DNA of 64,000 bases from the NCBI GenBank assembly GCA_027924585.1, contig BSBM01000140.1, positions 6,650,001 to 6,714,000 on the forward strand, given 5' to 3'. Below are positions 25,141 through 35,968 of the stretch, piece by piece. The position numbers were made by a program, and so were the translations under genes. The notes under the pieces were generated by a model, which saw only the letters and a program-made list of their open reading frames with translations, was not told where the DNA came from and ran no database searches. This DNA is from Larix kaempferi. Lineage: Eukaryota > Streptophyta > Pinopsida > Pinales > Pinaceae. How positions within the stretch are numbered: position 1 is the stretch's first letter; every line of letters begins with the position of its first letter.

Positions 25141-25532
25141 ATGTGTGTGCATCTGGGTTGTGCTTCGTGATACTCTGTGGCTGTGGACAGGTTGTGCAGT
25201 AACATGTAAAAGATCCTAGGAGATCCGATAGGTTGAGTTGTGTGCTCGTAATCAGTCCTGGGATGCTCTTTCGAGGTTTTGTTGACTCACATAATTAGTC
25301 CTGAGGATTCCACAGTATGGCCAGTGATGACGAAGACCTGCAGGTGGTGGGCCTACATCCAGTATGAAAAAGGACTGGATTTGTAGAACTTCATATGACA
25401 AGTAGATTCAGAGATTGATTGAGACAGCAGCAGCAGTGACGATGATGATTACTCGTTGACGATTATCCAGTGACGATGATCCAGAAGATGACTTGTCCTA
25501 GAAGACCTGTGTCGAGCAATACCTTCCTAGTT
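25141..25532 (+). other. Copia 3' non-coding end
   Basis: No reading frame is visible. It leads to the polypurine tract. Confidence 0.5.
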
Positions 25533-25541
25533 AAGAGGGAG
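25533..25541 (+). promoter_or_regulatory. Copia polypurine tract
   Basis: AAGAGGGAG directly precedes the 3' LTR, where plus-strand synthesis would be primed. Confidence 0.85.
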
Positions 25542-26177
25542 TGTTGATGTATATGTAACTTTGGAATGTATTTCACATCTATGTATATTGTATTCCTGTA
25601 GAGATGTTATTATTCCTCTATACGGAAGTGGTTGTATTCCTATAGAGATGTTATTTTTCCTCTATACGGAAGTGTCGTCATTTATATTGTAAGTGTCGTA
25701 ACTTATACTTGATGGGTTATTAGACCACCCTTTTGGGGGTTGGCCATGTGGGTCAAAATGCTATTAGACAACCCCAGTGGGGGTTGGCCCAGTCAACATT
25801 ATGTTAAGTGGTTAAGTTGAGGCCGACCTAGTTGAGTAAAGGTCAAGTCAAGTTAGTGTATAAATAGAGAGTGTGTCTCTCTCATTTTACAAATTCTATT
25901 CTCTCACTCACACTATGGAGAGTGGCACACTTGTGGAGGAGGAGGCTTTGCTGCTAGGAGAAGACTATCTCTTGTATTCTGGTTGTATCATTGCTCTATC
26001 TATCTCTGAGGAAGTTATTGGGGTTTCTCACCTTTATGGTTTTCCCGAAGTAAAATCTGTGTCTCTTGTGTGCTTGAATTATTGTGTCCATGATTGATAT
26101 GCTGTAGATATGTTGTACATGTTGTTCTCTCAGTTAAGATCCTAGATCAGATTGAAGTAAATTCTGAAAATTTAACA
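25542..26177 (+). repeat. Copia 3' LTR
   Basis: It matches the 5' LTR at both ends and through most of its length, with scattered substitutions. TATAAATAGAGAG lies near 25860. It lacks the two short internal duplications of the 5' LTR. Confidence 0.95.
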
Positions 26178-26182
26178 CCAAG
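26178..26182. repeat. Copia target-site duplication, right (CCAAG)
   Basis: It is identical to 19468-19472, confirming the element ends. Confidence 0.9.
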
Positions 26183-27104
26183 TGGTCCAAAATGGGGATT
26201 AAATCCCTTAAAATGTGGAATAGGGCCCACAAGGTAGAAATTGCGAAAGTAACAGTCTAGGGGTACGTTTTAGGATGTGTAGATCATGAATCAAGTGAAA
26301 TCTCAACTACCCATGTACCAGATCTAGGTCAACTCACCCAAACCAAGAACTGCGCCCTTGCTTGGAGAAGCTAAGTTGGCTTAGGAAGAGGGTCAAATGG
26401 AGGCCAATCCTCACCAAAATTTAGATCCGGGATGCCGTGGATACTATAGAGGTGGGTTTTAAATATCTTACCTAAGGAACCACTAGATCTTAGTAGATAT
26501 GAGAAAATGTAACAATGAGGGTTTAGATTAATTAGGGTTTTATCAATTATGTGTTTGTGCCAATGGATTGGAATCAAGATAAGAGAAACAAACCTGTGGA
26601 TCTTACCTGGGTAACCTTGTAGATGCCTTGATGATGATGATCTATGCAAACCTGATCAATTTGAGAAGCTTTGAGTTAGTTTTCTATGAAGTCGATTTAG
26701 TCCAAGAAGCCAATGCATCCTCTCTCCTGCACAACAAACGTCAACAATATCAGATTTGATGCAATCAAGAGATAAGACTAATGCCACAAGAGAAGTAACA
26801 GAACGATAGCATAGATCACAATGATACTAATGATAACCCCCTGATACAAGCGAAATCCAAAGAGATCAATTTGAAGAAGCCTTGCAAAATTGCCCTAGTT
26901 GAAGTCGCCCTCCTGTAGAGAATACAAAGATTTCTAAAACAAAAATATCTTACCACAAATTCCCAAATGCTAGGATTCAATAGACTTTCCAATCACCATC
27001 TAAGAACACCATATGAAAAGTAGACCACAAGAATTTCCACAAGAGAATTTTTCTATATCAAGAACCAAGAGCCAAAGACCCCTTTACAATGAGAGGCTCT
27101 CTCC
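26183..27104. other. Spacer, no gene seen
   Basis: This continues the sequence interrupted by the copia element. Minus-strand frames are short and have no recognisable motifs. Confidence 0.4.
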
Positions 27105-27113
27105 TTTAAATAG
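27105..27113 (-). promoter_or_regulatory. Possible minus-strand TATA box
   Basis: Read on the minus strand this is CTATTTAAA in the context TTCCTATTTAAAGGAGAGAG. A typical leader-like pyrimidine-rich stretch follows downstream (leftward). No gene follows within recognisable distance, so the call is weak. Confidence 0.25.
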
Positions 27114-29899
27114 GAAGGAGAACCACGAAAACCCTAACCACTTTTTGAATGAGTGGCTAAGATTAAAAGATCAAAATGTCTAATCAATGGTTTAGATGAG
27201 CTCAACAATAAAATACATGGATCACTAATAAAATATAACCATAAGTGGACAAAATCATCCTAGGAGAGGGGATCCCACCAAATCATGATGACAAAATATA
27301 ACAATAAGCTTATGGTGGGGCCAAGGGGTAATTTTAGACACCCTTGGTCAATCCCCATAGCACAATAATAATAAAATAGTCATCAATGTACCAAATCGTG
27401 CCTCTATGGACAATTCCTGGGCCTTAGGAGGCCTCAGAAATCATCAAAAAATGCCATAAGTGATGGATGTGGGTCCCGATGAAGCTGAAACTACTGGAGA
27501 AGGTGTGGAAGACATCCCACTCATCATCACTGATCATCCCATGCCAAAAATTTTCCTCAGTATCCCAAATCGAATTCCTCTGTAGCCATTTCTACCAATC
27601 CTGAAATGCCTCGGGAAGCGTGTAACTACCCCAAACTGCCTCCTGGAGTGCCTGCGCTGTCAAGGTGAGGGCACTAGTGTGTCTGGAAGGGGAGTAATAT
27701 GGTAAAAACAAGTGGCTGGACCACCCCCTACAAGCACAAATCCCTAGGTCAACCAAATAAAAACCATCTCTCCTCTGATAGGGTCTCCGACAGACCAAAA
27801 CTGCATTGGGATAGCCTACTGAGGCTCAATTATCACTGTAACTACCTGGAACTTAAAACAGATTGTCTCATTGGACTCAGAAGGTCCAAATCTATCCAAT
27901 ATGTGTACTCATATACCATATGGATCTTTGCATGATCATATAATATATCCAATATACCGGAACAGGTTAAATGATAATAATCTGTAAATGATCAAATAAT
28001 GATGAAAACCATAAATCATCATCATAACCCTGTATCTACTACATAGAACCAGAATGTACATGTACATGGACCATATATCATCTATATGTATCATCACAAG
28101 GTCCAACCATCTCATGTCCTATGATTAACCTTGGTCAAACTAGGTTTGACCAAGTCAATATGACCAAATATAACTTAGACTGTCATCAGAAGCTGCTGCA
28201 AAGTGTCAAAGGTTAATGCATGCTTTACAACTTATTCAAATAACAATTATAACACAAGGTAATCATAACTGGCGATCTAAATCCAAATATATAATGTCAT
28301 TAATTATTATTATAACTCAGACTAGACTTTCAGGACCATACTCACTTCATAGTTGTGATCAATTTGCTAGTGAAGGGTGAAGGCTGAAATAAGCTAGCTA
28401 GTCTAAAGGATGACTTGACTAACTTAACATTGTGACACTTTGGATATGGGAAAGGGAATACACACCATAGTATATACTGAATGAGCAACAACACAGGGAA
28501 TGTCGGTGTCTCACAAATGGATGAGTTGTCCATAGAGGGTTTATTCACCTTTAACAGATGCGCACAATCCATAATACAAATGAGGCCAGCAATTGTTTTG
28601 AAATAGCATTTAAGTTCCATTGATTTTTGGGCCTAAAGTTTCCATATCCTTTGATCTATGTGTGTTTATAAACACATTGCATAGATTTACATTTATTTAG
28701 GCTTTTTGCTGCAGGTGTGTTTTTAAGGCACTTGTTTACCTGAGCACTTCTAGGTGTGTCACAGATAGCTTGTTTACCTAGGTATTTTACAATTCACAAA
28801 AGATATAACATTTTATTTCATAGACACTTTCATTTGGCTTGCCTTTCATTCATGTGTGTTTAAGAACACATTGCATGAACGGGCTTTTCATACAAGATAT
28901 AACATTTCATTTTCCATACTTTGTATTCATGGCAGCACTAAAAGTTTCCGGTTTAGCCAACACAACTTTATTGACTAGGAGGAATTCACAAGGAAATCCA
29001 ACTCAACATAGGTAAGTTTTGTCACCAACTCAGAGCCGAGACACAATAAATATGGAAGATCATCCAATACAGAGGCTACAGTGGGAAAAATTCCTCCATG
29101 CCACTAGTCAAGTAGTAAGTCAGGGTGATAAACTAAAAGGTAGGTAATGGATGGATGAAGACAATGAATAATGGATCCAACACTAGCAAGCCAAGGTATG
29201 GTGGAATGATCACCTCTATTCTCCCCAAGGAGGGTAAAACCAATGAGTATGAATAGTGAACTTCTAAGTCTAAGTAGGGACAATATAATATATATAATAA
29301 GATCAACTAGGTCCACATATCTATATGATGGCCAGATCATGACACTAAGTGCTAAGACATGCTATAAGAATAAACATAAAAGAAATATAACCACAACACT
29401 ATGATATACCTGCTGAGTCATATACCTGAATGCTCATGATCTGAACCATCATCTATCCTCTGAAACTGCTGCTGAAACTCTGGGCACTACTGACTGCTCT
29501 GTACAAATGGTATAATGGATACATCGGTCATCTCTCTAAGTGTCTTGAGACTCAGTCATGTCATGGGGAATACAATTGCTATCCAAATTTGATAGTGATC
29601 CAAATAGATGCTCATCTCAGCATCTCAATTGTAAGGGAACTGGCTGAATAGTGTACTGGAATCAGAAAAATAATGTATGGTAGCCCGGCTACTATATATG
29701 TGATAACAGGTACCACCAAGATGGCCATTTTTGAAGTAGGCGCAACTAGTGTTGTTCCATATGTAGTGACAACATTTATGGAAGTTGTTTCTTTCTGTTG
29801 AGGTGAAGGAATCTCAACCAAAGGGAAGGATAGGTGGATGGTCACCAAGGTGTCCTGAAATCAAGGGAGGTTGGGGAAATGGTGTATATAATTCCCAAA
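27114..29899. other. Long stretch without recognisable genes
   Basis: I find no protein motif on either strand. A perfect 16-base palindrome, TGTGTTTATAAACACA, lies at 28661-28676 with a related imperfect copy near 28855. The right part may be the decayed downstream end of the Ty3 element at 29900-33960. Confidence 0.35.
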
Positions 29900-30641
29900 C
29901 TAAAAGAGAATTGAACACGCATGATTGGTACATAACAACTTGGACATAGGTGTCGTGTTGGGAGAAGACGAGGTTGAAGGTGTGCCCCCTAATATAGTAT
30001 GTGTCGCATGTGCCACACTAACAGGGGTATTAAGCAAATTCCTAAGCTTCGGAAAGGTGGGGCACAAGTTGGTCGCATGGCCTTGTTGCCTGCATAGGAC
30101 ACATGTTGGGGTGACCCTCATTGTGGGAGTAGTGCTTGTCATTACTAGGGCTTTCAACCTAAGTTGATTTATGCCCTCTACTTTATGGATACAAGTTACC
30201 AATGGTGGATTAGGAAGAGTGTTGGTCACGACGAGGGCTTTCAACTTGATTTTTCTTATGCCCCCATTATTAGGTTTAGCGACACCTCGTGGTTGTTTGA
30301 TCATAGGTGTCGCTGGATTGGCATGCAGTATAGATGGCGTGACTGTTCTGGATGGCGTAACTACTAATATTGGTACAAAATCATAGTGGTCCACTGGTTT
30401 TGAGGCCATTGTTGGGTAGGGTGGTGTAAGGTACCACACAGGTATTTCCAAAGTGAGCACAGGTAGAGTCATTTGAGCCATAATTAGCATCCCTTGCACT
30501 CTCATGGGGGGTACAGGAATGTATCTGAAAGATGGGAAGAACTGATGGACTCAATGTTTGTTCAATTCCATGACTTGTCGCAGGGGTTGATGATGCTGAT
30601 TGGGTTGGAGATGTATTTTCAAAGGTGAAAATAATGCTCAT
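29900..30641 (-). pseudogene. Zinc-knuckle protein downstream of protease
   Basis: The main open frame (30505-29900) is Pro/Thr-rich and carries a perfect CX2CX4HX4C knuckle, CVLCRQQGHATNLCP. Upstream, in the same direction, 30641-30381 has SPTQSASSTPATSHGIEQ and looks like a low-complexity linker. Inside the frame a segment is duplicated: IRKIKLKALVVTN and INQLRLKALVMTS. In other Ty3 elements a knuckle sits at the end of gag, before protease; here it comes after protease, and gag has its own degenerate knuckle. It may be a piece of a second, related element joined by recombination, or an extra reading frame. No function can be assigned beyond nucleic-acid binding by the knuckle. Confidence 0.55.
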
Positions 30642-30814
30642 AAGGCCTCTGTTGATGTGAATATTTTATGTGGAGGACTTGAGTATGCCCCTAGCAAGTA
30701 CGAATATGTGCACACTCTTGGGCATATATCAACATAAGGAGGTTAATTCACTTTTCCTATAGTGGGTAGGAAATTTTTAGAGTTGGTGTTGGAATTAGGG
30801 TCGTATTAATTGAG

Positions 30815-31459
30815 CTAGTCAAGGGTGATTATCTTCCCATTAAAGGGAAACATCATGATGTGGAACACTGAAGAGGCAATTGCCTTCATGGTGTATGTAT
30901 AAATATGACCTAAAAGGATGTTGTAGTCGAGTTGTGCATCAAATACCTCAATATCAATAATTACCATCATATCCCCTAGCTCAATGGGGACATTTTGGTA
31001 CAAACAACTTGGTTGTGATGGTCTCCCATCATATATGCGAAGGGTGATATATGAGGGAACTAACTCGGATGATCCCAACCATTTCTATACATTAGATGAC
31101 ATTACGCATTTGGATGAACGTTCATCAATAATGCATTGATGGATCATAATGTTTTTAACTTTAACTGTAACTTGGAATGTGACTTACAAGGGTAGTCAAG
31201 GTTCAACTTTATTGAGATCGAAATTCATAAGGCGCGAGTTTGAAGGGTCAATCATGACAACTGCATTAAGTAATTCCTTCCTTTGGGTGGGGCATGAATG
31301 TATCACTTCCAAAGTGGACATGGCAATTGGGGAATAAGCCAAGTTATCCACAATACTATAGTTGTGGGCATCTTTCATGTGAGGGTTATGGGGGGTGTGC
31401 CTAAGTGGTACCTTTGGGATCCTTGGGATTTGTTCACCGCTTGGGCACAGTATTTGCAA
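30815..31459 (-). pseudogene. Ty3 aspartic protease region (broken)
   Basis: The upstream half (31459-31196) has NYSIVDNLAYSPIAMSTLEV and CPTQRKELLNAV, the stretch preceding the protease in Tat-like polyproteins. After a stop and frame change, 31078-30815 has SSELVPSYITLRIYDGRPS, VIIDIEVFDAQLDYNILLGH and FPFNGKIITLD, the C-terminal half of the protease fold. The catalytic triad region between them (expected DEGAS or DSGAS) is damaged. The enzyme would have cleaved the element polyprotein. Confidence 0.7.
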
Positions 31460-31739
31460 AGGGACTCTTGAGGTAGTAGGTACATCGTTCCCTTGTGGGG
31501 GTTCAGGATTTCCATAGACTTTGGCTCAAGTTTGTAGGTTGACATCAATTGTGTTCATGTAGATGTTTTAGAAGGATCCATTGCTTTGAGGGTGATGCTC
31601 CTACTTCTAGGTGACTACCCCTTCGTTGGAAAAGGTTTGTTGAAAGACAACTTGCTAGGGTTGTGGTGCATTAGGTTCTCGAGGAGGATTTCCTGTTACC
31701 ATTTTCTTTGCTTCCACTAACTACTAGCAGTTTGGGAGG

Positions 31740-33055
31740 AGTGGATAGTGGTGAGTATAGTGACCATACTCTCCACAAATGGAGTAGGAATAATTTTTCC
31801 TCAAGTTAGCCTCTTTTCCTTTCTTTGGGGGGTTATTGGGCCCCACATTTTGGGTACCATGGTTCTAATTCTGCTGGGTGGGGGGTGGTCCCCTTGCCCC
31901 TACTACTGGTTATGTTTTTTCTTACCTTTATTCTTCCCCTGATTTTGAGTATTAGGGGGTTTAGGTGTGTTTAACCGCTCAAATTGTTGAGCTTGTTGTC
32001 CAAAAGAAGGTTGTACTAAATTGACCCCCATGTGTGGTATGGGGGAAAAACCACGAGGACACTGAAATGTGTAATAAGGATTATACCCCTGTGGTGGGAT
32101 ATACATGTTTTGCGCTCTATATGATGTGGATGTAGGAGCTACTTGTGCCATTTGCAATGGAGGTATCTATGATGCTTGGCTTGCATTGGGGTAGGTGGGA
32201 CTGTAGGTTCCATATTGTAGCTACCTGAAATGAGCATTCAGTATAGTTGTAAGGGGTGGTGACATGTTAGGGATGGGACGACACTGCATTTCCATATTGG
32301 ATGGCATAGAAGTAGGGGGAGGGGGAACCTTTCCTTGCTGGGAAATGGACCCAATAATCCCATAGACTGAATGTGATGACCACGAATGTATAAGATTAAA
32401 ATATCAATGATGAGGGGCATCGGGTAAGATGGTGTACAAGTAACATGATTGTGCATAAATGAGATCGAAATGTTGGGATTTCAGGATGGCCTCTTCTTGA
32501 ATTTGGGGCAATGAGGTTGCCACATATTTTGCAATCATGGGTTGGAGTGATTTAATGAACCCATCCAATAGGAACTGAGGTTGTCTGTCTATTTTGCACA
32601 ATGTGAATTGTATATGCCCCTCATGGATGTGGTCTACTATGTAGGTAGGGGTATTATGTCGAAATTCTATGAGAATATTGAGGCCAAGGTCGTGGCATAT
32701 GGGAAGCTGAAAGTAAGTGAGAAACAATGTGGTTATCATCCCAAAGGTGGCATGGGTTGCCCATGGTAAATTCACATACCATTTTTGCAATTGTTCCTTC
32801 AAGGGTCTGCTGGATGATTCAAAGTCTCACAGAGTCATCCATTGTGCTATTGGAGGAACACCATAAGTGGAAAGACATGACATGGTTTGGTGGTTCATCT
32901 CCTTGTTTCCCTTGAAATTTAGGGATATTTTAGGAGAGCTTACTGGGCATACATGGCCATGTTGGATCATGTTCTATGGGGTCATCAATTAAATTGGATA
33001 GATCAAGGAGATTCAATCTAGCCATGAAAGGTAGGTTTGTATTAGGTGCCACCAT
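31740..33055 (-). pseudogene. Ty3 gag (broken)
   Basis: The start at 33055 gives MVAPNTNLPFMARLNLLDLS; a second ATG at 33025 is also possible. The core follows in the same direction: GDEPPNHVMSFHLWCSSNS, then LEGTIAK, LFLTYFQLPICHDLGLN, then LLDGFIKSLQPMIAKYVATS and FDLIYAQSCYLYTILPDAP (about 32980-32400). A Pro/Gln-rich linker (32157-31903) is followed by a degenerate knuckle, SICGEYGHYTHHYP, at about 31745-31785, in which outer cysteines are lost. Several stops and frameshifts are present. Gag proteins form the particle that packages element RNA. Confidence 0.75.
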
Positions 33056-33780
33056 TGTATGTTGTGTATTGTTCCCTCGAGGGGGAGAACATGAAGTATG
33101 TGGCAGTGATCTATGTCTTTGATATGAGGGAGAGGATGTTGTGTGTCCTTCTCTTGAAGAGGGAGAAGAAGAGGTTGAATTTCCTCCGAGGGGTGGAAAT
33201 AAAGGGTGGCCTCTTCCACGAGAGGATGAAGCAAAAAGATCTAAATTATCTCCGATTGGAGAAAATGAAGGGTTGCTTTTTCCATGAGATGATGAAAAAA
33301 TGATCTAAATCATCTCCAAGGGGGTGAAATGAATCAAGCAAGGAGTTTCCTCGCCTGAAAGATCATATTAATGTTTCCTAGGAGTAGCCCCAGCTAGAGT
33401 ATATGACCCATAAACCATGAGGAGAGAGTGTGACAACACCCCTCGAGAGAGGGGAAAGGCCTTGCAGTCTATGGGACTGCATTAGATGGTTTTGTTCCTG
33501 AATGGTGGAATTTTTGTGTGAAAAATGAGAGTGATGTTGGGAATAGACCACAATTGAAAAAATGCAAAAATATGTCGACCACAACATTTGAAAAATGGTG
33601 CAAAGTGATTGATATGTGCTATGTCATTTAGTGAAAGTGATCCCACATGTACGTTCTTTTTAATTACGAGTTAATTGAACTTGTATTTAAAAAAAAAAAA
33701 ATGTAAATGCCCTAAATACCTAACGTCCTTCCTCTCAAATGTAGCTGGGCCTTCCAAAAGCACAATCGTTGGGCGTAATG

Positions 33781-33828
33781 GGATCCTCCCAAATATTTGC
33801 AAGTGAAGATAACAAATATTTGGGATCC
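33781..33828. repeat. Long stem-loop in Ty3 leader
   Basis: GGATCCTCCCAAATATTTG pairs with CAAATATTTGGGATCC across a 13-base loop, giving a 16-bp stem with a 3-base bulge. It sits about 730 bases upstream of gag on the minus strand. Confidence 0.75.
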
Positions 33829-33955
33829 TCACAATTTCACCTTGGTGATATCCCGAGCCTGGCCACTAAGATACCCGCGTCAAGTGTGGATAAGTGGTTC
33901 GTCCTAAGCGATATAGTGTCATCTCCATAAAAATTTAAGTGGCTCTCTGTGGGGA

Positions 33956-33960
33956 GAAGG
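33956..33960. repeat. Chromovirus target-site duplication, left (GAAGG)
   Basis: GAAGG before the left LTR matches GTAGG at 62484-62488 in four of five positions. The mismatch is plausible given the age of the element. Confidence 0.6.
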
Positions 33961-35968
33961 TGTAATATCCTTGGTAATATTTGACCAAGATATTAACTCC
34001 AATTTAATTTTTTTACCAAAATTACTAGTGATTTTCCTTGACAATTTTCTGAGTAGGGTGGGTAGTTAGTGACGGGGATTGAGGCTCGAGGTGAGTTTGG
34101 TAGGATGAAATTTTAATTCTGGAAAATATATGGCATTAGGTGCAGCAGCAGGTCTGAAGGTCAGAACAAATGTGTCCTTTCCGCTAAGTACCAGAACCAT
34201 TCACTTTTCAGCAACAGTGGTGCACTGTTTGCTACTTCAAGGCTCCTTGGGTAGCTGGCATATGAAAACTAGACAGGTAGGGTGATACTGGGGTAGAGGG
34301 AAGATATATTATCAGTCATTTAACTCATAAAATATGCTGTAATGAAGTCTAGGTGAACTTGGAAAGGTTTGGAGTAATTTGGGGCTTAATTGCACATAGT
34401 GGACTGCTGAGCTAGTCAAATTACAGGCTTTCCAAAACGAGGCTAAAAGAATCCAAATTATTATTACAGGGACTGATATGGATATTATACCGAGTTATAA
34501 ACCTCCTCCAATTGACAGAATGCACAATGGATTCTCAGAAAATATTTACTATAAAACATGATGAAACTAGTCTAGAATAAGCACCCAACTAGCTAGTCTT
34601 GCATTTTAATCCATCAAACTGCTCCAATAAATGATAAAATATGTTATGATATTAAATAAGGCTTTGATATAATATAATGAATAGATACAGGTCGAAAATA
34701 ATATATCAGAACTCTTCTTCTATTGATTTAACTGCCTTCCAAAACAACAGTGCCTCACGGGCTAAATATTCATTACATTTGATGGAGAATGAAGAGAAGA
34801 ATTAGAAGATTACTGTGGCTCTTCTATGGAGTTAGGATCAGGTCATCTACAGTTCATATGACTGTAATTTTTTTCTTACTGAGCTTCTGAACTTGACTGG
34901 GGTGCATTCACTAAGTCATCCCTCTCCTTCAGTGAAAACTCCTTTAGATTTAGTTGTGAATGTGAGAATGAGTGAGAAGAGAAGTATGGATCTAATATGA
35001 AGCTATTTAATGATATTAAAAACCTCTGATGTATGCAAAAATGGTTGTATCAACTCTCATTCAGCACTTGGGTGCACTCACAAGATCTATCTTCTTCAAT
35101 GGATGAATCTTCACCAAAACTAGCTGTAGAATCACTGCTGGAGGAATCCTATTATCGAAATAACTGAGGCTCTTCAATGGAATCTGGAAGCATATGTTAA
35201 TGGATGCAATATATTGATATGAACCTACAAAACACTCACTAAAAACTATGGGCCTTGGGGCACATCACCCAAGAAGCACAGCTGAGGCACATCACTCAAC
35301 TAGAGAAGCATCAGAGCTCTCATGAGAAAACATAAATGATCAAAAGTGAGAGATGGAGTTAGAAACATTGTTAAATAGGAGAGAAGACTTATTCCTCAAG
35401 CTAGCCACATGTGTGGGTGAAGGAGGGCACATTCCTTGACAGGAATGGCAACTTCTGACTAGAAAAACTTGCCTTCTTTTGTCTTCCTCCACTCAGATTA
35501 GCAAGTGCGCCTAGGTTAGCTTTTCTGCATTATTGCTATTATTTTCTAACTTCTTTTATTGCTTTCTCCACTTTATTTACTTTCTATTTTCCTGCTTTTG
35601 CCTGATTTTGCCAGCTTTTGTCAGTTTCCATTTTGGTGCATCTTGTCAACTTGTCTCCACTAGATTCCTTAGCTTTTCTGATATTTATCACTTAGGCAAG
35701 TTTCTCCTACTTGACCAATTCGAATTTCCTATCCAAGTCATTAACCACTTGGCACATTTATTAGTAATAATCATTTAAATGACAATAATACAACTCAGAA
35801 ATAATTTAACTAAGCAATTAATTAATTATCCAGTAATTAATTAACTACTATGGTGTAATTGCCTCAAAACTTCCCCAATTAATTAATTCTCAATTAATTA
35901 TGAACTTAGACCCCTAGGGATAGGATGATCCAAGTGGTGACCAAGGTCAATAGGGAGGGGACAAGATA
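33961..35968 (-). repeat. Chromovirus 3' LTR (left)
   Basis: It is homologous over its full length to 40741-41612 plus 61347-62483. Around 34831 it reads CTATGGAGTTAGGATCAGG, the uninterrupted form of the site occupied by the giant element in the other LTR. A TATA-like TATTTAA (minus strand) lies at about 35371. The last bases have decayed to ACAAGATA. Confidence 0.93.

Larger units (their letters stand above)
19473..26177 (+). mobile_element. Ty1/copia LTR retrotransposon, internally deleted
   Basis: It has two LTRs (693 and 636 bp), a perfect 12-base initiator-Met primer binding site, a polypurine tract and a 5-bp duplication, so both ends are certain. The interior keeps a scrap of integrase near 22430-22550, a reverse transcriptase with internal deletions, and a complete RNase H frame ending at 24252. 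Gag, protease and most of integrase are gone or unrecognisable. A long 3' non-coding part (24253-25532) carries tandem repeats. It could only have moved with proteins supplied by another copia element. Confidence 0.93.
29900..33960 (-). mobile_element. Ty3/gypsy remnant: leader, gag, protease; no polymerase
   Basis: Read right to left, a leader (33960-33056) is followed by gag (33055 to about 31740), an aspartic protease region (31459-30815) and then a separate zinc-knuckle frame (30641-29900) where reverse transcriptase would be expected. No reverse transcriptase or integrase motif is visible before 27000. The chromovirus inserted at 33960/62484 cut it off from its upstream LTR, which may continue beyond 62484 but was not identified. 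The gag pattern recalls the Tat-like Ty3 lineage of seed plants (from memory). Confidence 0.7.
33056..33960 (-). other. Ty3 leader upstream of gag
   Basis: This is the stretch between the gag start and the point where the chromovirus inserted. It contains the stem-loop at 33781-33828. On the opposite strand 33123-33284 reads as a short hydrophilic frame, probably by chance. No clear tRNA-complementary site was identified. Confidence 0.45.
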
